From Cardinalis cardinalis (lineage: Eukaryota; Chordata; Aves; Passeriformes; Cardinalidae), in contig JACDOX010000052.1 of the NCBI GenBank assembly GCA_014549065.1, forward strand, positions 2,069,620-2,133,619: a stretch of 64,000 nt of DNA, in the 5' to 3' direction. The notes under the pieces are model-generated. The model was not told the DNA's origin, ran no database searches, and saw nothing but the letters and a program-made list of their open reading frames with translations. The number at the start of each line of letters is the position of its first letter. Within the stretch, counting starts at the first letter, position 1. The position numbers were made by a program, and so were the translations under genes. Shown piece after piece: positions 62,501 to 64,000 of the stretch.

Positions 62501-62844
62501 ATGTGACTGACCAAGTTAGCAAGTCAGACACCCAAATTTGGTCAAACTATACACAGAGACCAGGCAGCCTCTCCCTTCAATACCCAGAATGAGGCTTGAA
62601 CTCAGATTACAGCAAAAGTGAGACTAAGAGGCTTCCACACAAGTGTTTGCCAAGCTGCTGATAGCCCAACCTACCACACAGACCTTTTAAATAGAGGATG
62701 CAGAGTTGCTTCCTATGCATCATGTGACACACTAAACACTCAATTCAGCAGAAGGGAATACTTCTGGAATCTCTTATGACAAACAGACACATAACAAATG
62801 CTATTCTAGCATAACTGACCTCCAAGTAACACTTTTAGTGACTT

Positions 62845-63039
62845 TCAAAAGNAAGAAAAAAAATAAATTCCCAGTGCAGATAAAAGACTAAGTTCTTTAT
62901 TAGCATTTCTTTCCCTAATTATGCTACAGATAGCGTTAAGCAAATCCCATTTCTCTATTTTTTCAAGTCTTTCTTCATGATCAACCCTGCTTTTCTGCTC
63001 CTCTGAAGTTGTGGGATCAATACTGCAAAGGGGTACCAT
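62845..63039 (-). other. Unassigned charged open frame, 64 codons
   Basis: The frame includes SIDPTTSEEQKSRVDHEERL and EKIEKWDLLNAICSIIRER, rich in Glu, Lys and Arg and amphipathic, unlike the leucine- and serine-rich chance frames around it. An acceptor-like CCCTTTGCAG precedes the SIDPTT part, but no good donor follows and a stop ends it. It does not resemble the ARAP2 segment expected upstream. It could be a relic of a processed pseudogene or chance. Confidence 0.2.
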
Positions 63040-64000
63040 TTTTTGTCACAGGAATGCAAACATTATTCTCCTTATTCTACCGTCCCCTTCACCTACAAAA
63101 TCAAGTCTTCTACTGTAAGTGAAGCAAAGTAAGCAAGTAAAAACATTGTTTCAAATTTGCAATCAGTAAGTAAAAAGACTGATGTAAATATTTTTGAGCT
63201 TTTTCTTAGTTCCCCAGCCCCTCAGAAAATAAACAGTCTCATCCTACTTCAGTTCTTACATCCTCACCCCATCACAAGGCATCTATAGATCTCTTACCAC
63301 CAATCAGCATATTGTTTCAGAACTTTAACCTGAAACTGTATTTTCTTCCTAATGTAATATGCATCTTCAACAGGAAATGGTTTCTAGCATTTAAAATAAC
63401 CCACATGCACAGGGAAGGGAACCTCAACTTCCCTTGACGTGCATATTGTAAAATCATCTATCACTTTAAAGTCTAAGTCTTCACTACTTCCAAGAGGAAA
63501 TATTAATTATTAAATCACAGAGCAAAAGAAAAAGAATTTTGTAGTGCTCTGAACGGTAATCACATGGAATTCTAAGAGAATTACAAGGAATACACTCTTT
63601 GCTGAAAACTATGATTTACAAATGAATTTTTGTACCACATATAAGAAGTGAACTACTTTAATCAAAGCAGTTCACGTGTCTGCAAATGTTTCAGCAAGAT
63701 TCAATCCTCAGTACAGAAACAAAACTAGCCATATCCATGTAAATGTATATGGTTTTGAACATTCCCATTCAAACCTAACCTAGTTCCATGACATGCAATT
63801 ATGCACAGAAGACAAACAGGAAAAAGACATTTTTAATCAAAGAGTCAACAAGTGTATAGGTTTAGGTTGGCTTTTTTTAAATGGTCTTCCATGCTACTTT
63901 TAATTGTGCTCTCACAATCTCCAGTATGCTAGGCTCCCATGACAAGACACTCTTCAAACACCATTGAATAACACCTCTCTTAAAAGTGTTTAGCATGATC

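Larger units (their letters stand above)
58448..64000. other. Intron upstream of the first exon in the window
   Basis: Contains the solo LTR at 59051-59597. A minus-strand frame at 62845-63039 is highly charged and coding-like but unassigned. The exon for the start of PH1 was searched for by eye and not found. Confidence 0.7.

Overview
The window is vertebrate nuclear DNA, most likely from a bird. The evidence is CR1 retrotransposon copies with the avian-type 3' end, two LTR copies of types common in bird genomes, an AT-rich background and large introns with GT-AG splice sites. The species cannot be named from the sequence. Isolated single N bases occur at roughly two per kilobase throughout. 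The coding frame runs through those that fall in exons, so each stands for one unresolved base and not a gap.

One protein-coding gene accounts for all coding sequence I can support. Sixteen consecutive internal exons of ARAP2 (ArfGAP with RhoGAP domain, ankyrin repeat and PH domain 2) lie on the minus strand between 58447 and 1359. Joined, they give 2,340 bp (780 codons) with no stop, no frameshift and matching intron phases at all 15 junctions. In order they encode: the end of PH1; PH2; the ArfGAP zinc finger (CX2CX16CX2C followed by X4R, intact); the ankyrin region; PH3; PH4; and most of a RhoGAP domain. The position of the RhoGAP arginine finger is leucine, as expected for ARAP2, whose RhoGAP domain is known to lack this arginine. 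The 5' exons (SAM domain, start of PH1) lie beyond 64000, and the 3' exons (end of RhoGAP, RA, PH5) lie before position 1.

Layout, low to high coordinates: 1-1358 intron; 1359-6871 RhoGAP exons; 6872-14423 a 7.5 kb intron; 14424-16689 PH4; 17331-23406 PH3 and linker; 24881-27696 ankyrin and ArfGAP; 28460-29961 zinc finger and PH2; 29962-55487 a 25.5 kb intron carrying the longest CR1 (antisense to ARAP2), another CR1 fragment and an LTR with an internal deletion; 55488-58447 PH2/PH1 exons; 58448-64000 intron with a nearly complete solo LTR.

Beyond the gene and its transposons, the points worth a second look are: a possible alternative first exon inside the 25.5 kb intron (ATG, 27 codons, in-phase donor); two tandem-acceptor sites that could alter protein length by two or one residues; an unusual cluster of inverted repeats at 43.7-44.1 kb; and a small cluster of palindromic E-box and homeodomain-type sites near 20.7-20.9 kb. 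I found no RNA genes, CRISPR arrays or previously undescribed multi-gene system; this looks like an ordinary stretch of an avian gene.
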